The position numbers were made by a program, and so were the translations under genes. A DNA stretch of 64,000 nucleotides from Metabacillus idriensis (GTDB lineage: Bacteria > Bacillota > Bacilli > Bacillales > Bacillaceae). A model generated the notes under the pieces. That model was not told the origin of the DNA. It worked only from the letters and a program-made list of their open reading frames with translations, and did not search any database. Positions within the stretch are counted from its first letter, which is position 1. Every line of letters begins with the position of its first letter. The stretch covers positions 1-64,000 of the forward strand of contig NZ_WKKF01000013.1 in NCBI RefSeq assembly GCF_009674765.1, given 5' to 3'. Shown here in pieces: positions 1 to 8,472 of the stretch.

Positions 1-99
1 CTTGTTATCATACGTTATTTAGTTTTGAAAGAATAACTTCTTTCGAAAAAAAAGCTTGAAATCTTCGGATTTCATAGTATAATAATTTTTGTCATTATG

Positions 100-215
<116 letters not shown>

Positions 216-224
216 TAGCATTAT

Positions 225-296
225 TCCGCAGTAGCTCAGTGGTAGAGCTATCGGCTGTTAACCGATCGGTCGTAGGTTCGAGTCCTACCTGCGGAG
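225..296 (+). tRNA. tRNA-Asn (GTT)
   Basis: Full cloverleaf with a 7-bp acceptor stem TCCGCAG/CTGCGGA and anticodon GTT. The CCA end is not encoded. Confidence 0.95.
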
Positions 297-300
297 CCTT

Positions 301-373
301 GCTTCCATAGCTCAGTCGGTAGAGCACTTCCATGGTAAGGAAGAGGTCATCGGTTCAAGCCCGGTTGGGAGCT
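301..373 (+). tRNA. tRNA-Thr (GGT)
   Basis: Cloverleaf with acceptor GCTTCCA/TGGGAGC and anticodon loop ATGGTAA, so the anticodon is GGT. No encoded CCA. It sits 4 bp after tRNA-Asn. Confidence 0.94.
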
Positions 374-392
374 TACATTAAACTAATAAAAC

Positions 393-467
393 GGCCCGTT
401 GGTCAAGCGGTTAAGACACCGCCCTTTCACGGCGGTAACACGGGTTCGAATCCCGTACGGGTCACCA
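393..467 (+). tRNA. tRNA-Glu (TTC)
   Basis: Cloverleaf with anticodon loop CTTTCAC, so the anticodon is TTC. The CCA end is encoded. Confidence 0.95.
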
Positions 468-514
468 TCTATACTTAAGTCTTAATATGTGAAACATTAT
501 ACAATCTTTTATGC

Positions 515-590
515 GGAGGATTAGCTCAGCTGGGAGAGCATCTGCCTTACAAGCAGAGGGTCGGCGGTTCGAGCCCGTCATCCTCCACCA
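515..590 (+). tRNA. tRNA-Val (TAC)
   Basis: Acceptor GGAGGAT/ATCCTCC, anticodon TAC, encoded CCA. Confidence 0.95.
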
Positions 591-647
591 TTAAGACTTT
601 GCAGCAATTAGCAGTTAAATAAAAGTTGTACTTCATACTATTAAAAT

Positions 648-723
<76 letters not shown>

Positions 724-732
724 CTTATGTGT

Positions 733-817
733 GGAGGGGTAGCGAAGTGGCTAAACGCGGCGGACTGTAAATCCGCTCCCTCCGGGTTCGGCGGTTCGAA
801 TCCGTCCCCCTCCACCA
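733..817 (+). tRNA. tRNA-Tyr (GTA)
   Basis: An 85-nt class II tRNA with a long variable arm, anticodon GTA and encoded CCA. Confidence 0.95.
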
Positions 818-933
818 CTTTCATTTAGACAAACTTAACTGAATAGTTCTTGTCTAGACTGTAAATAATATGTTTAGTTAACATAAACCATTTTACGGTC
901 AATTAGAATTTTATAGATTACATACATAATTGA

Positions 934-1008
934 TGGGCTATAGCCAAGCGGTAAGGCAACGGACTTTGACTCCGTCATGCGCTGGTTCGAATCCAGCTAG
1001 CCCAGCCA
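934..1008 (+). tRNA. tRNA-Gln (TTG)
   Basis: Anticodon loop CTTTGAC gives TTG. Acceptor TGGGCTA/TAGCCCA, encoded CCA. Confidence 0.95.
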
Positions 1009-1037
1009 TTTTTATTTTAATATGCGAAAATCACTAA

Positions 1038-1113
1038 GTGCCATTAGCTCAGTCGGTAGAGCATCTGACTTTTAATCAGAGGGTCGAAGGTTCGAGTCCT
1101 TCATGGCACACCA
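1038..1113 (+). tRNA. tRNA-Lys (TTT)
   Basis: Acceptor GTGCCAT/ATGGCAC, anticodon loop CTTTTAA (TTT), encoded CCA. Confidence 0.95.
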
Positions 1114-1118
1114 TTTTT

Positions 1119-1193
1119 GCGGAAGTAGTTCAGTGGTAGAACACCACCTTGCCAAGGTGGGGGTCGCGGGTTCGAATCCCGTCTTCCGCTCCA
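1119..1193 (+). tRNA. tRNA-Gly (GCC)
   Basis: Anticodon stem-loop CCACC-TTGCCAA-GGTGG gives GCC. CCA is encoded. Only 5 bp separate it from tRNA-Lys. Confidence 0.95.
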
Positions 1194-1212
1194 GAACTTC
1201 TTTTTTTATATC

Positions 1213-1285
1213 GGGGCCTTAGCTCAGCTGGGAGAGCGCCTGCCTTGCACGCAGGAGGTCAGCGGTTCGATCCCGCTAGGCTCCA
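1213..1285 (+). tRNA. tRNA-Ala (TGC)
   Basis: Acceptor GGGGCCT/AGGCTCC, anticodon TGC, no encoded CCA. It is the last gene of the rrn/tRNA operon. Confidence 0.95.
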
Positions 1286-1299
1286 TCATAAGTACCAGT

Positions 1300-1334
1300 A
1301 AAAGCCGTCAGACTTCATGTCTGACGGCTTTTTT
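1300..1334 (+). terminator. Terminator of the rrn/tRNA operon
   Basis: Perfect stem AAGCCGTCAGAC/GTCTGACGGCTT with a TTCAT loop, followed by a T run, 15 bp after tRNA-Ala. Confidence 0.9.
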
Positions 1335-1467
1335 GTTGCTTGCGAATTGAAGCCAAGTCGCAAGTATTGAATCATGATTCGTTCGGGTTGCCCTAGCCTG
1401 ATCAGATTTAAAATTGCCCTACAATTCAAAACAGAATAATCTAAACATGCTGCTTTTTATATTCAAC

Positions 1468-1782
1468 CATTTTTGTTCCACAATTATGGTTATTGCGCAG
1501 AAAACTGGAATCAGCCGCATGCTATAATTCCATAATTTTAATTTTTGCGGATAAAAGTGAAATCAAAAGCACGCTATGGTTCCTCAAATCTGGCTCATGA
1601 GCTGAAAAGAGGAGTCAAACCCCCGCTATGATTCCACAATTTTGGTTATTGTGCAGAAAAGAGGAGTCAAACCCCCCGCTATGATTCCACATTTTGGTTA
1701 TTACGTAGAAAAGTGGAATCAAACGCCCGCTATGATTCCCCTATTTTGGTTATCGCGCAGAAAACTCGATTCAGCTGCAACC
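1468..1782. repeat. Degenerate 52-bp tandem repeats, about six units
   Basis: The word CGCTATGATTCC or a variant recurs at about 1520, 1572, 1624, 1677 and 1728, so the period is 51-53 bp, with a further degenerate unit before it. Each unit also carries TTTTGGTTATTGCGCAGAAAA and then GTGGAATCA or GAGGAGTCA. GTGGAATCA is the reverse complement of TGATTCCAC, so neighbouring units can pair. The array fills most of the 600-bp gap between the tRNA terminator and rocF. A short reading frame runs through it but only reads the repeat and is not a credible gene. Confidence 0.8.
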
Positions 1783-1867
1783 AATGCGTATCCTATTAAA
1801 AGCTATCACCATACGACACAAATTATTTTACTGAAAACTCTGTATATATATACACGATTTTGTCGAG

Positions 1868-1897
1868 TTGAGTCATCACCCTTTTTATCAGTACAAT
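1868..1897 (+). promoter_or_regulatory. Putative SigA promoter of rocF
   Basis: TTGAGT (1868-1873), an 18-bp spacer and TACAAT (1892-1897), ending 35 bp before the rocF start. No SigL-type (-24/-12) signature was noticed here, although rocF of B. subtilis lies in a SigL-dependent operon. Confidence 0.5.
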
Positions 1898-1932
1898 AGA
1901 GACAGAGTTACTTATTAAGGGGGATGATTTAC

Positions 1933-2838
1933 ATGAAAGAGAGAATATCAATTATCGGGGTACCAATGGATTTAGGACAAATGCGCCGCGGTGTGGACAT
2001 GGGGCCAAGTGCTATCAGATATGCAGGGGTTGTAGAGCGTCTTGAAGGGCTGCATTATGAGATTGAAGATAAAGGCGACATAAAAATCGGACGTCCAAAT
2101 CGTGAAGAGGAGAGCTCTTCATTAAATAATTTAAGAAACTTGAAAGCGGTATCAGAAGGCAATTTGAAGCTTTCTGAACAAGTTGATGAAGTGATTAAAT
2201 CAGGTTCGTTTCCACTGGTGCTTGGCGGAGACCACAGTATTGCCATCGGAACACTTGCAGGGGTATCAAAGCATTATAAAGAGCTTGGGGTAATCTGGTA
2301 TGATGCACATGGAGATCTTAATACGGGTGACACTTCGCCTTCAGGCAATATTCATGGAATGCCGCTTGCTGTGAGCATTGGACTCGGCGATGAGACGTTA
2401 ACGAGAATTGGCGGCTATACTCCTAAAGTAAAGCCTGAAAATATTGTGATTATCGGTGCCCGCTCTCTTGATGAGGGTGAAAAGGAATTAATCAAGGAAA
2501 AAGGAATTAAAGTATATACGATGCATGAGATTGATCGTCTTGGCATGACAAAGGTAATGGAAGAGACGATTCAATATTTGAAAGAGCGTACTGACGGTGT
2601 TCACTTGTCTCTCGATTTAGATGGACTTGACCCGCATGATGCTCCTGGAGTGGGCACGCCGGTTATTGGCGGCATCAGCTACAGAGAGAGTCATTTAGCT
2701 ATGGAGATGCTTGCTGAATCAGATATCATCACTTCTGCTGAATTTGTTGAAGTAAATCCTATATTAGATGAAAAGAATAAAACAGCTACTGTAGCAGTAG
2801 CATTGATGGGATCTTTGTTTGGCGAAAAGCTTCTGTAA
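1933..2838 (+). CDS. rocF: Arginase RocF
   Basis: Arginase hydrolyses arginine to ornithine and urea, the first step of the arginine catabolic pathway. The 301-residue protein has all ureohydrolase motifs in order: GGDHS, the DAHGDLN manganese-binding loop, and SLDLDGLDP with two more metal-binding aspartates. The N-terminal MKERISIIGVPMDLGQ matches recalled Bacillus RocF. The ATG at 1933 is chosen because AAGGGGG ends 9 bp upstream; an ATG at 1924 sits on the Shine-Dalgarno. It is monocistronic here, with its own promoter and terminator, whereas B. subtilis has it in rocDEF. Confidence 0.95.
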   Translation: MKERISIIGVPMDLGQMRRGVDMGPSAIRYAGVVERLEGLHYEIEDKGDIKIGRPNREEESSSLNNLRNLKAVSEGNLKLSEQVDEVIKSGSFPLVLGGDHSIAIGTLAGVSKHYKELGVIWYDAHGDLNTGDTSPSGNIHGMPLAVSIGLGDETLTRIGGYTPKVKPENIVIIGARSLDEGEKELIKEKGIKVYTMHEIDRLGMTKVMEETIQYLKERTDGVHLSLDLDGLDPHDAPGVGTPVIGGISYRESHLAMEMLAESDIITSAEFVEVNPILDEKNKTATVAVALMGSLFGEKLL

Positions 2839-2845
2839 TTTTACA

Positions 2846-2875
2846 AAAAGACACAGTTTTTAAACTGTGTCTTTT
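2846..2875 (+). terminator. rocF terminator
   Basis: Stem AAAAGACACAGTTT/AAACTGTGTCTTTT, 8 bp after the rocF stop. Confidence 0.88.
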
Positions 2876-2960
2876 ATTTAAGAAAAATTTAAGGTAAACA
2901 TGTTGAAAAGCCATCTACAGACAACCTAAAATTTGTTAAAATATTTTTATGCGAAAAAAA

Positions 2961-2987
2961 TGAAACCTTTTATACGGCTTATACGTA
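2961..2987 (+). promoter_or_regulatory. SigW autoregulatory ECF promoter
   Basis: TGAAAC (2961-2966), a 17-bp spacer and CGTA (2984-2987). This is the established signature of SigW promoters, placed 40 bp before sigW. It implies the positive autoregulation known in B. subtilis. Confidence 0.88.
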
Positions 2988-3026
2988 ATAAGGGGAACCC
3001 GCACTTGCGCGGGGGTAAGGGGTATC

Positions 3027-3590
3027 ATGGAGACGATCGTAAAAAATAGGATTAAACAAGTTAAAAAAGGCGACCAGAATGCATTTGCCGAAATCGTAGA
3101 TATATATAAAGACAAAATTTATCAGCTTTGCTACCGTATGCTCGGGAACTCCCATGAGGCGGAAGATATAGCTCAGGAAGCGTTTATCCGGGCCTATGTG
3201 AATATTAACAGCTATGACATGGATAAGAAGTTCTCTACGTGGCTGTACCGCATTGCGACAAATTTAACGATTGATCGAATCAGAAAGAAAAAACCTGATT
3301 ATTACCTTGATGCCGAAGTGACAGGAACGGAAGGGTTAACCATGTATTCTCAAGTAGCAGCTGATGTAGCTCTGCCCGAGGATCAAGTGGAAACAATGGA
3401 GCTTCAGCAAATGATTCAAAAAGAAATTTTAAAGCTCCCCGATAAATACCGTTCTGTCATCGTATTAAAGTATATTGATGAGCTTTCTTTAATTGAAATC
3501 AGTGAGATTCTTGATATGCCGATCGGTACGGTCAAAACAAGAATTCACAGAGGGCGGGAAGCACTGAGGAAGCAATTAAGGCATTTATGA
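3027..3590 (+). CDS. sigW: ECF sigma factor SigW
   Basis: SigW directs core RNA polymerase to genes that protect the envelope from antimicrobial peptides, alkaline shock and membrane-active agents. The 187-residue protein has region 2 (about residues 25-95, with the -10 recognition helix around EAFIRAYVN and FSTWLYRIATNLTIDRIRKKKPDYYLD) and region 4 (about 130-185, ending in the helix-turn-helix GTVKTRIHRGREALRKQL). The sequence is close to recalled B. subtilis SigW over its whole length. The SigW-type promoter lies upstream and the anti-sigma gene follows 15 bp after the stop. Confidence 0.97.
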   Translation: METIVKNRIKQVKKGDQNAFAEIVDIYKDKIYQLCYRMLGNSHEAEDIAQEAFIRAYVNINSYDMDKKFSTWLYRIATNLTIDRIRKKKPDYYLDAEVTGTEGLTMYSQVAADVALPEDQVETMELQQMIQKEILKLPDKYRSVIVLKYIDELSLIEISEILDMPIGTVKTRIHRGREALRKQLRHL

Positions 3591-3605
3591 TTTGAGGTGA
3601 TAAGG

Positions 3606-4217
3606 TTGAAATGTTCAGAACAAATGAAAGAACGGATCCATCACTATTTGGATAACGATATAAAGCAGGAAGATGAGCGGATCTTGAGAGATCATCTTCA
3701 GTCATGCACGGACTGCACGCAGCATTTGCATGAGCTTGAGAAGTCGATCGCCCTTGTGCAGAGCACATCTCACATTGAGGCCCCGATGGATTTTACACAA
3801 GCCATCATGGGGCGTCTGCCTAAAGAAAAGAAAACGGTTGGGGTCAACAGATGGCTGAAGGGTCATCCAATGCTTGCTGCTGCTTCTCTTTTCGTGTTAT
3901 TGATGACAGGCAGTTTATTCTCTTCCTGGTCAACTGATTCTGATTTCAGTGTTTCAAAGCAGCCTAATTTGGTTGTTGAGAATAATACAGTTACCGTGCC
4001 TAAAGGTGAGACTGTTCAGGGAGATGTAACGGTAAAAGGCGGAACAATCAATATTGAAGGAAAAGTTGAGGGAAATGTCACGGTGATCAACGGAGAGAAG
4101 TATATGGCTTCTGCAGGTCAGGTGACAGGCGACGTTGAGGAAATCAATGAGGCTTTTGAATGGATCTGGTATCAAATGAAATCTCTTTCTAAAGAGGTCG
4201 TCGACATATTTAAGTAA
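3606..4217 (+). CDS. rsiW: Anti-sigma-W factor RsiW
   Basis: RsiW is a single-pass membrane protein that holds SigW inactive until regulated proteolysis releases it. The N-terminal cytoplasmic part carries the zinc anti-sigma motif H-x3-C-x2-C (HLQSCTDC). One membrane helix lies at about residues 85-105, followed by an extracytoplasmic region rich in VTVKGG-type repeats. The start is a TTG at 3606, set by GAGGTGA 6 bp upstream; it gives MKCSEQ, matching the MSCPEQ start recalled for B. subtilis. A GTG at 3597 is in frame but lies inside that Shine-Dalgarno. It forms an operon with sigW. Confidence 0.94.
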   Translation: MKCSEQMKERIHHYLDNDIKQEDERILRDHLQSCTDCTQHLHELEKSIALVQSTSHIEAPMDFTQAIMGRLPKEKKTVGVNRWLKGHPMLAAASLFVLLMTGSLFSSWSTDSDFSVSKQPNLVVENNTVTVPKGETVQGDVTVKGGTINIEGKVEGNVTVINGEKYMASAGQVTGDVEEINEAFEWIWYQMKSLSKEVVDIFK

Positions 4218-4249
4218 AAGGTCGCCTTTTATTCTAAGGCGGCCTTTTT
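4218..4249 (+). terminator. sigW-rsiW terminator
   Basis: Stem AAGGTCGCC/GGCGGCCTT followed by TTTTT, starting at the rsiW stop. Confidence 0.85.
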
Positions 4250-4361
4250 GTTCTTTCACGTGCCGCACAATGGCTTTTAAAATGATAAACCGATATGTAC
4301 CCTTATATGAAGGCCTGCGCTTTGCTTATATGACTACAATACGTTTTAATTGCAGAATATA

Positions 4362-4370
4362 TGGTATAAT
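4362..4370 (+). promoter_or_regulatory. Extended -10 promoter of the cdaA operon
   Basis: TGGTATAAT is an extended -10 element (TGnTATAAT) 52 bp before cdaA. No good -35 hexamer is visible at the expected distance. Confidence 0.6.
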
Positions 4371-4421
4371 ATCGTAGTTATAGTCCTATGCAAATGACTA
4401 AAACTGATGGAGGAAGAGAAT

Positions 4422-5243
4422 ATGGCATTTGAGGATTTCCCATTACTGCATTACCTCGGCATCGCCGTTGATATTCTCCTCGTTTGGTTCGTTATATATA
4501 AGTTGATTATGGTGATACGGGGAACGAAGGCCGTTCAGCTGCTGAAAGGCATCATCGTTATTATTCTCGTTCGTACACTCAGCCAGTATTTAGGGCTGCA
4601 GACCTTGCAATGGCTCATGGACCAAGCATTAACATGGGGTTTTCTTGCGATCATTATTATTTTCCAGCCTGAGTTGCGAAGGGCGCTAGAGCAACTTGGA
4701 AGAGGGAAATTATTCTCAAGAAGCGGAGCTCCAGAGGAGGAAGAACAACAAAAGATTATCGATGCTATCATAAAGGCGACAGACTACATGGCAAAACGAA
4801 GAATCGGCGCATTAGTTACGATTGAGAAAGAAACAGGGATGAGTGATTACATAGAAACGGGCATACCGCTTCATTCAGCTCTTTCTTCTGAGCTTTTAAT
4901 TAATATCTTTATCCCAAATACACCTCTTCACGATGGAGCTGTTATTCTCCAGAAAAACCAGATTGCTGCGGCCGCATGTTATCTGCCTCTATCCGAAAGC
5001 CCTTTTATTTCGAAGGAATTAGGGACAAGGCACCGGGCAGCAGTTGGAATCAGTGAAGTAACCGATAGCATTACAATCGTTGTATCTGAAGAAACAGGCA
5101 GTATTTCTGTTACCAGAAACGGGGAGCTTCACAGGAATCTCACTGTTGAGGCTTTAAGTGAAATTTTGGTTTCTGAATTTGGAAAGCAGGCAAAGGCCAC
5201 TTCCTCAAACCTATGGCAGTGGAGGGGGAAGAAAAATGGATAA
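4422..5243 (+). CDS. cdaA: Diadenylate cyclase CdaA
   Basis: CdaA condenses two ATP to cyclic di-AMP, the essential messenger for potassium and osmotic homeostasis in Firmicutes. The 273-residue protein starts with three membrane helices (to about residue 90) and then has a DAC domain with the catalytic DGA (NTPLHDGAV) and RHR (GTRHRAAVG) motifs. The ATG at 4422 is preceded by GGAGG 8 bp upstream and gives MAFEDFPLLHYLG, as in B. subtilis. It overlaps cdaR by 8 bp and leads the cdaA-cdaR-glmM operon, which couples c-di-AMP to cell-wall precursor synthesis. Confidence 0.97.
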   Translation: MAFEDFPLLHYLGIAVDILLVWFVIYKLIMVIRGTKAVQLLKGIIVIILVRTLSQYLGLQTLQWLMDQALTWGFLAIIIIFQPELRRALEQLGRGKLFSRSGAPEEEEQQKIIDAIIKATDYMAKRRIGALVTIEKETGMSDYIETGIPLHSALSSELLINIFIPNTPLHDGAVILQKNQIAAAACYLPLSESPFISKELGTRHRAAVGISEVTDSITIVVSEETGSISVTRNGELHRNLTVEALSEILVSEFGKQAKATSSNLWQWRGKKNG

Positions 5244-6501
5244 GATGATTAATAATCATTGGGTAATGAGGATTATTGCTCTTTTAATGGCGCTCATGCT
5301 TTATGTATCTGTTAATATCGAAACGCCCGCTCCGAAAAAACAGCCGGGGCCAGTAACATCCGTATTTCCATCTGCGCCGTCTGAATCTGCAAAAGACACG
5401 GAAACAATTCCTGATGTTGAAGTGAAAACGTATTTGGATCAAGAAAATGTTGTGGTGACAGGAGTGCCTGAAACGGCAGATGTCACGCTGAGCGGGCCGA
5501 CTAATTCATTATTGAAGGCAAAGCAGCTCAAAGATTTTGAAATTTATGCTGAACTCTCGGATTTGTCTATCGGCTCACACAGGGTTCAACTGAAGCATAA
5601 GAATATAGCGGACAATCTTGAAGTGAATTTGAACCCTTCCATTATCACTGTAAATGTGGAGGAAAAAGTTACCCGGGATTTCCCGGTTCAAGTGGATTTT
5701 ATCAATAAAAACCAAATTGAAACAGGATATACCGCACAGGATCCGATTGTAAAACCGAGTGTAGTAAGAATAACCGGCTCCAAAACACTTATCGACAGTA
5801 TTGCTCTCATCAAGTCGAGGGTGAATCTGCAAAATGCAAATGAAACAATTGAGCAAGAATCAAAGGTGACAGTATATGACGACGAAGGAAATATTCTGCC
5901 TGTAGAAGTCTATCCTTCGGTTGTTGATGTGACAGTGCCGATTACAAGTCCAAGCAAGAAGCTTCCTTTTAAACTTAAGAATGAAGGCGAGCTTGGAGAA
6001 GGATTAAGCATCTCAAACATTGAAGCCGTGCCGAACGAAGTGACGATATACGGACCAATGGATGTCATTGATCCGCTTGAATTTATAGATGGCGTAACGG
6101 TGGATTTGAGCAAAATCAAAGATGATACCGTACTGGATGTAGATATCCCTGTACCTGACGGAGTGACAAAAGTAAGTCCCGAAAAAATCCAAATTAAAGT
6201 TGACGTTGAAAAAGAAGAAGAAAAAGTTCTTGAGAATCTGCCTGTCAATATACGCGGTTTAGGTGATGGGAAGATTATTCAGTTCCTTGAGCCCGAATCC
6301 GAAGAGCTCGATTTAAGCGTTGTTGGAGCACCGAGTGTACTGACGAATATCAAACCGTCTGATCTTGAATTATTTGTGAATGTGACAGATCTGTCGGATG
6401 GTGAGCATGATGTTAAGGTAGAGGTGAATGGGCCCCAGGATATTAAATGGACCCTTCCTGAAGATGAAGTAAAAGTGAAAATTTCTTCTAAGCAATCATG
6501 A
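5236..6501 (+). CDS. cdaR: CdaA regulator CdaR (YbbR repeats)
   Basis: CdaR is a membrane-anchored extracytoplasmic regulator that contacts CdaA and alters its cyclase activity. The 421-residue protein starts with one membrane helix (MRIIALLMALMLYVSVN) and continues as tandem YbbR beta-domains, visible as repeated FPV/LPV-type strands followed by VxxxVxxxGP motifs. The ATG at 5236 follows GGAGGGGG and overlaps the cdaA stop by 8 bp, which implies translational coupling. A long in-frame extension back to 5158 inside cdaA is not used. CdaR and GlmM are both known modulators of CdaA. Confidence 0.95.
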   Translation: MDKMINNHWVMRIIALLMALMLYVSVNIETPAPKKQPGPVTSVFPSAPSESAKDTETIPDVEVKTYLDQENVVVTGVPETADVTLSGPTNSLLKAKQLKDFEIYAELSDLSIGSHRVQLKHKNIADNLEVNLNPSIITVNVEEKVTRDFPVQVDFINKNQIETGYTAQDPIVKPSVVRITGSKTLIDSIALIKSRVNLQNANETIEQESKVTVYDDEGNILPVEVYPSVVDVTVPITSPSKKLPFKLKNEGELGEGLSISNIEAVPNEVTIYGPMDVIDPLEFIDGVTVDLSKIKDDTVLDVDIPVPDGVTKVSPEKIQIKVDVEKEEEKVLENLPVNIRGLGDGKIIQFLEPESEELDLSVVGAPSVLTNIKPSDLELFVNVTDLSDGEHDVKVEVNGPQDIKWTLPEDEVKVKISSKQS

Positions 6502-6533
6502 TGATTGAAACTGTCTAAAGGAGCGATAAAAGA

Positions 6534-7880
6534 ATGGGTAAGTATTTTGGAACAGATGGAGTAAGAGGCGTTGCGAATAGTGAATTAACACCTGAATTAG
6601 CGTTTAAAATCGGTCGTTTTGGAGGTTACGTGTTAACAAAAGATGCGAACCGTCCAAAAGTGTTAATCGGACGGGATACACGTATTTCAGGTCATATGCT
6701 GGAAGGTGCGCTAGTTGCAGGGCTTCTCTCTATCGGTGCTGAGGTTATGCGTTTAGGCGTTATTTCAACACCTGGCGTTTCATATTTAACGAAGGCACTT
6801 GGAGCACAAGCGGGTGTTATGATTTCAGCCTCACATAATCCTGTTCAAGATAACGGAATTAAATTCTTTGGTCCTGACGGCTTTAAATTGTCAGATGAGC
6901 AGGAATTTGAAATAGAAGGCTTAATGGATCAGGAGGAAGACTCACTGCCAAGACCTGTTGGATCTGATTTAGGTCAAGTAAATGACTATTTCGAGGGCGG
7001 ACAGAAATATCTTCAATTCCTGAAACAAACAGTAGACGAAGATTTCACCGGCATCCACGTTGCACTTGATTGTGCACATGGTGCAACATCTTCTCTTGCA
7101 ACACATTTGTTTGCGGATCTTGATGCCGATGTATCAACTATGGGTACAACTCCTAACGGATTGAATATTAATGATGGCGTAGGTTCTACACATCCTGAAG
7201 CGTTAGCCGGATTTCTTATGGAAAAAGGCGCCGATGTCGGGCTTGCTTTTGATGGTGACGGAGACCGCCTGATTGCTGTAGATGAAAAAGGTCAAATCGT
7301 TGATGGCGATCAAATTATGTTCATTTGTGCGAAATTCCTGAATGAGCACGGAAGATTGAAAAAAGAAACAGTTGTCTCTACCATTATGAGCAACCTTGGT
7401 TTTTATAAAGCGATTGAAGCAAACAACATGAAGAGTTCTCAAACAGCTGTAGGAGACCGTTATGTTGTGGAAGAAATGAAAAAAGGGGATTATAACCTTG
7501 GCGGCGAGCAGTCTGGCCATATTATCTTCCTGGATCACAATACAACGGGTGATGGTCTGCTGACAGCTATTCAATTAGTGAATATCATGAAAGTGACGGG
7601 CAAACCGTTATCTGAGCTTGCAGCTGAAATGAAGAAGTTCCCTCAATTGCTTATCAATGTAAGGGTAACAGATAAGCATAAAGTAACGGACAACATGAAA
7701 GTGAAGCAAGTGATTGCAGAAGTAGAAAGTGAAATGAATGGCGACGGTCGCATTCTTGTCCGCCCTTCAGGCACAGAGCCGCTTGTGCGCGTAATGGCAG
7801 AAGCGCCAACAGCAGAATTATGCGAGAAGTATGTTACGCGCATCGTCGCTGTTGTGAAAGAAGAAATGGGAACAGAATAA
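6534..7880 (+). CDS. glmM: Phosphoglucosamine mutase GlmM
   Basis: GlmM converts glucosamine-6-phosphate to glucosamine-1-phosphate for UDP-GlcNAc and peptidoglycan. The 448-residue protein opens with [11 protein letters not shown] and has the phosphoserine loop ISASHNP with the active serine at residue 100. The metal loop DGDGDRL and the phosphate-binding [11 protein letters not shown] near the C-terminus are also present. AAAGGAG precedes the ATG. It is the last gene of the cdaA operon; the product of glmS, the next gene downstream, is its substrate. Confidence 0.98.
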   Translation: MGKYFGTDGVRGVANSELTPELAFKIGRFGGYVLTKDANRPKVLIGRDTRISGHMLEGALVAGLLSIGAEVMRLGVISTPGVSYLTKALGAQAGVMISASHNPVQDNGIKFFGPDGFKLSDEQEFEIEGLMDQEEDSLPRPVGSDLGQVNDYFEGGQKYLQFLKQTVDEDFTGIHVALDCAHGATSSLATHLFADLDADVSTMGTTPNGLNINDGVGSTHPEALAGFLMEKGADVGLAFDGDGDRLIAVDEKGQIVDGDQIMFICAKFLNEHGRLKKETVVSTIMSNLGFYKAIEANNMKSSQTAVGDRYVVEEMKKGDYNLGGEQSGHIIFLDHNTTGDGLLTAIQLVNIMKVTGKPLSELAAEMKKFPQLLINVRVTDKHKVTDNMKVKQVIAEVESEMNGDGRILVRPSGTEPLVRVMAEAPTAELCEKYVTRIVAVVKEEMGTE

Positions 7881-7888
7881 AGGAAATG

Positions 7889-7920
7889 AGGGGTCTGCCA
7901 ATAAGGCAGGCCCTTTTTTT
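7889..7920 (+). terminator. cdaA-cdaR-glmM terminator
   Basis: Stem AGGGGTCTGCC/GGCAGGCCCT with an AATAA loop and a T7 run, just after glmM. Confidence 0.88.
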
Positions 7921-8139
7921 GACTGAAATTCACAGACATAAACGTGAGGGGAGCAAACGAATACTATAAACATACCTCATTGTTTCTTGTCTTTTTTTAT
8001 CTGAATCGCAGCGAGGCAGCTGCTTGGCTGCACGATGTTTGGAAGCTGATAAAATAGGGTAACTCAGTCAAGAACAATCTTTTCAAAAAAACATATACTG
8101 AAGAGTGCATCTTTCTGTCCACATTTGCAAAGTACTGAA

Positions 8140-8169
8140 TTGACGATTTGAAGGTTGGTATAGTATGAT
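8140..8169 (+). promoter_or_regulatory. Putative SigA promoter of glmS
   Basis: TTGACG (8140-8145), 18-bp spacer, TATGAT (8164-8169). A start near 8176 would give about 55 nt ahead of the ribozyme cleavage site. Confidence 0.6.
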
Positions 8170-8227
8170 TACTTTTGTGTTTTTATTTTAGAATGGAAAG
8201 GGGCATTGTGAGGTTGTATTATTTATG

Positions 8228-8380
8228 AAAAGCGCCTGAACTAAGCGGACCGAAAACAGCTTAGTTGACGAGGATGGAGGATTATCGAAAGTTCGGCGGA
8301 TGCCTCCCGGTTGATGATTATAGCCGTAAGCTCTCTCCTTAAAACAAAGAGGCAACTTTTTGCACAAAGGGAAGAACGTA
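8228..8380 (+). ncRNA. glmS ribozyme-riboswitch
   Basis: This is the self-cleaving glmS leader. The cleavage-site core AGCGCC is at 8231, with cleavage expected between A8231 and G8232. The conserved core GACGAGGATGGAGG-TTATCGAA follows at about 8268, then TTCGGCGGATGCCTCCCGG and GCCGTAAG with the P3/P4 helices after it. Glucosamine-6-phosphate acts as the catalytic cofactor; cleavage leads to mRNA decay and lowers GlmS synthesis. The rest of the leader (8381-8460) has a GGGGACAG/CTGTCCCC inverted repeat of unknown role. Confidence 0.95.
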
Positions 8381-8472
8381 ATCAAACTAAAAATATAGAC
8401 ATGTGTGAGGGGACAGAAGAAAGTCCCCGTGGCTTGACCTGTCCCCCGCCTATTTGGGAGGATACTTTAATT

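Noticed and set aside
1642-1899. 85-codon open frame
   Set aside because: It reads through the 52-bp repeats, has no ribosome-binding site and no protein-like composition.
8311-8472. N-terminal extension of GlmS
   Set aside because: It would translate the ribozyme and remove the essential Cys2 from the N-terminus; the start at 8473 has a good Shine-Dalgarno.
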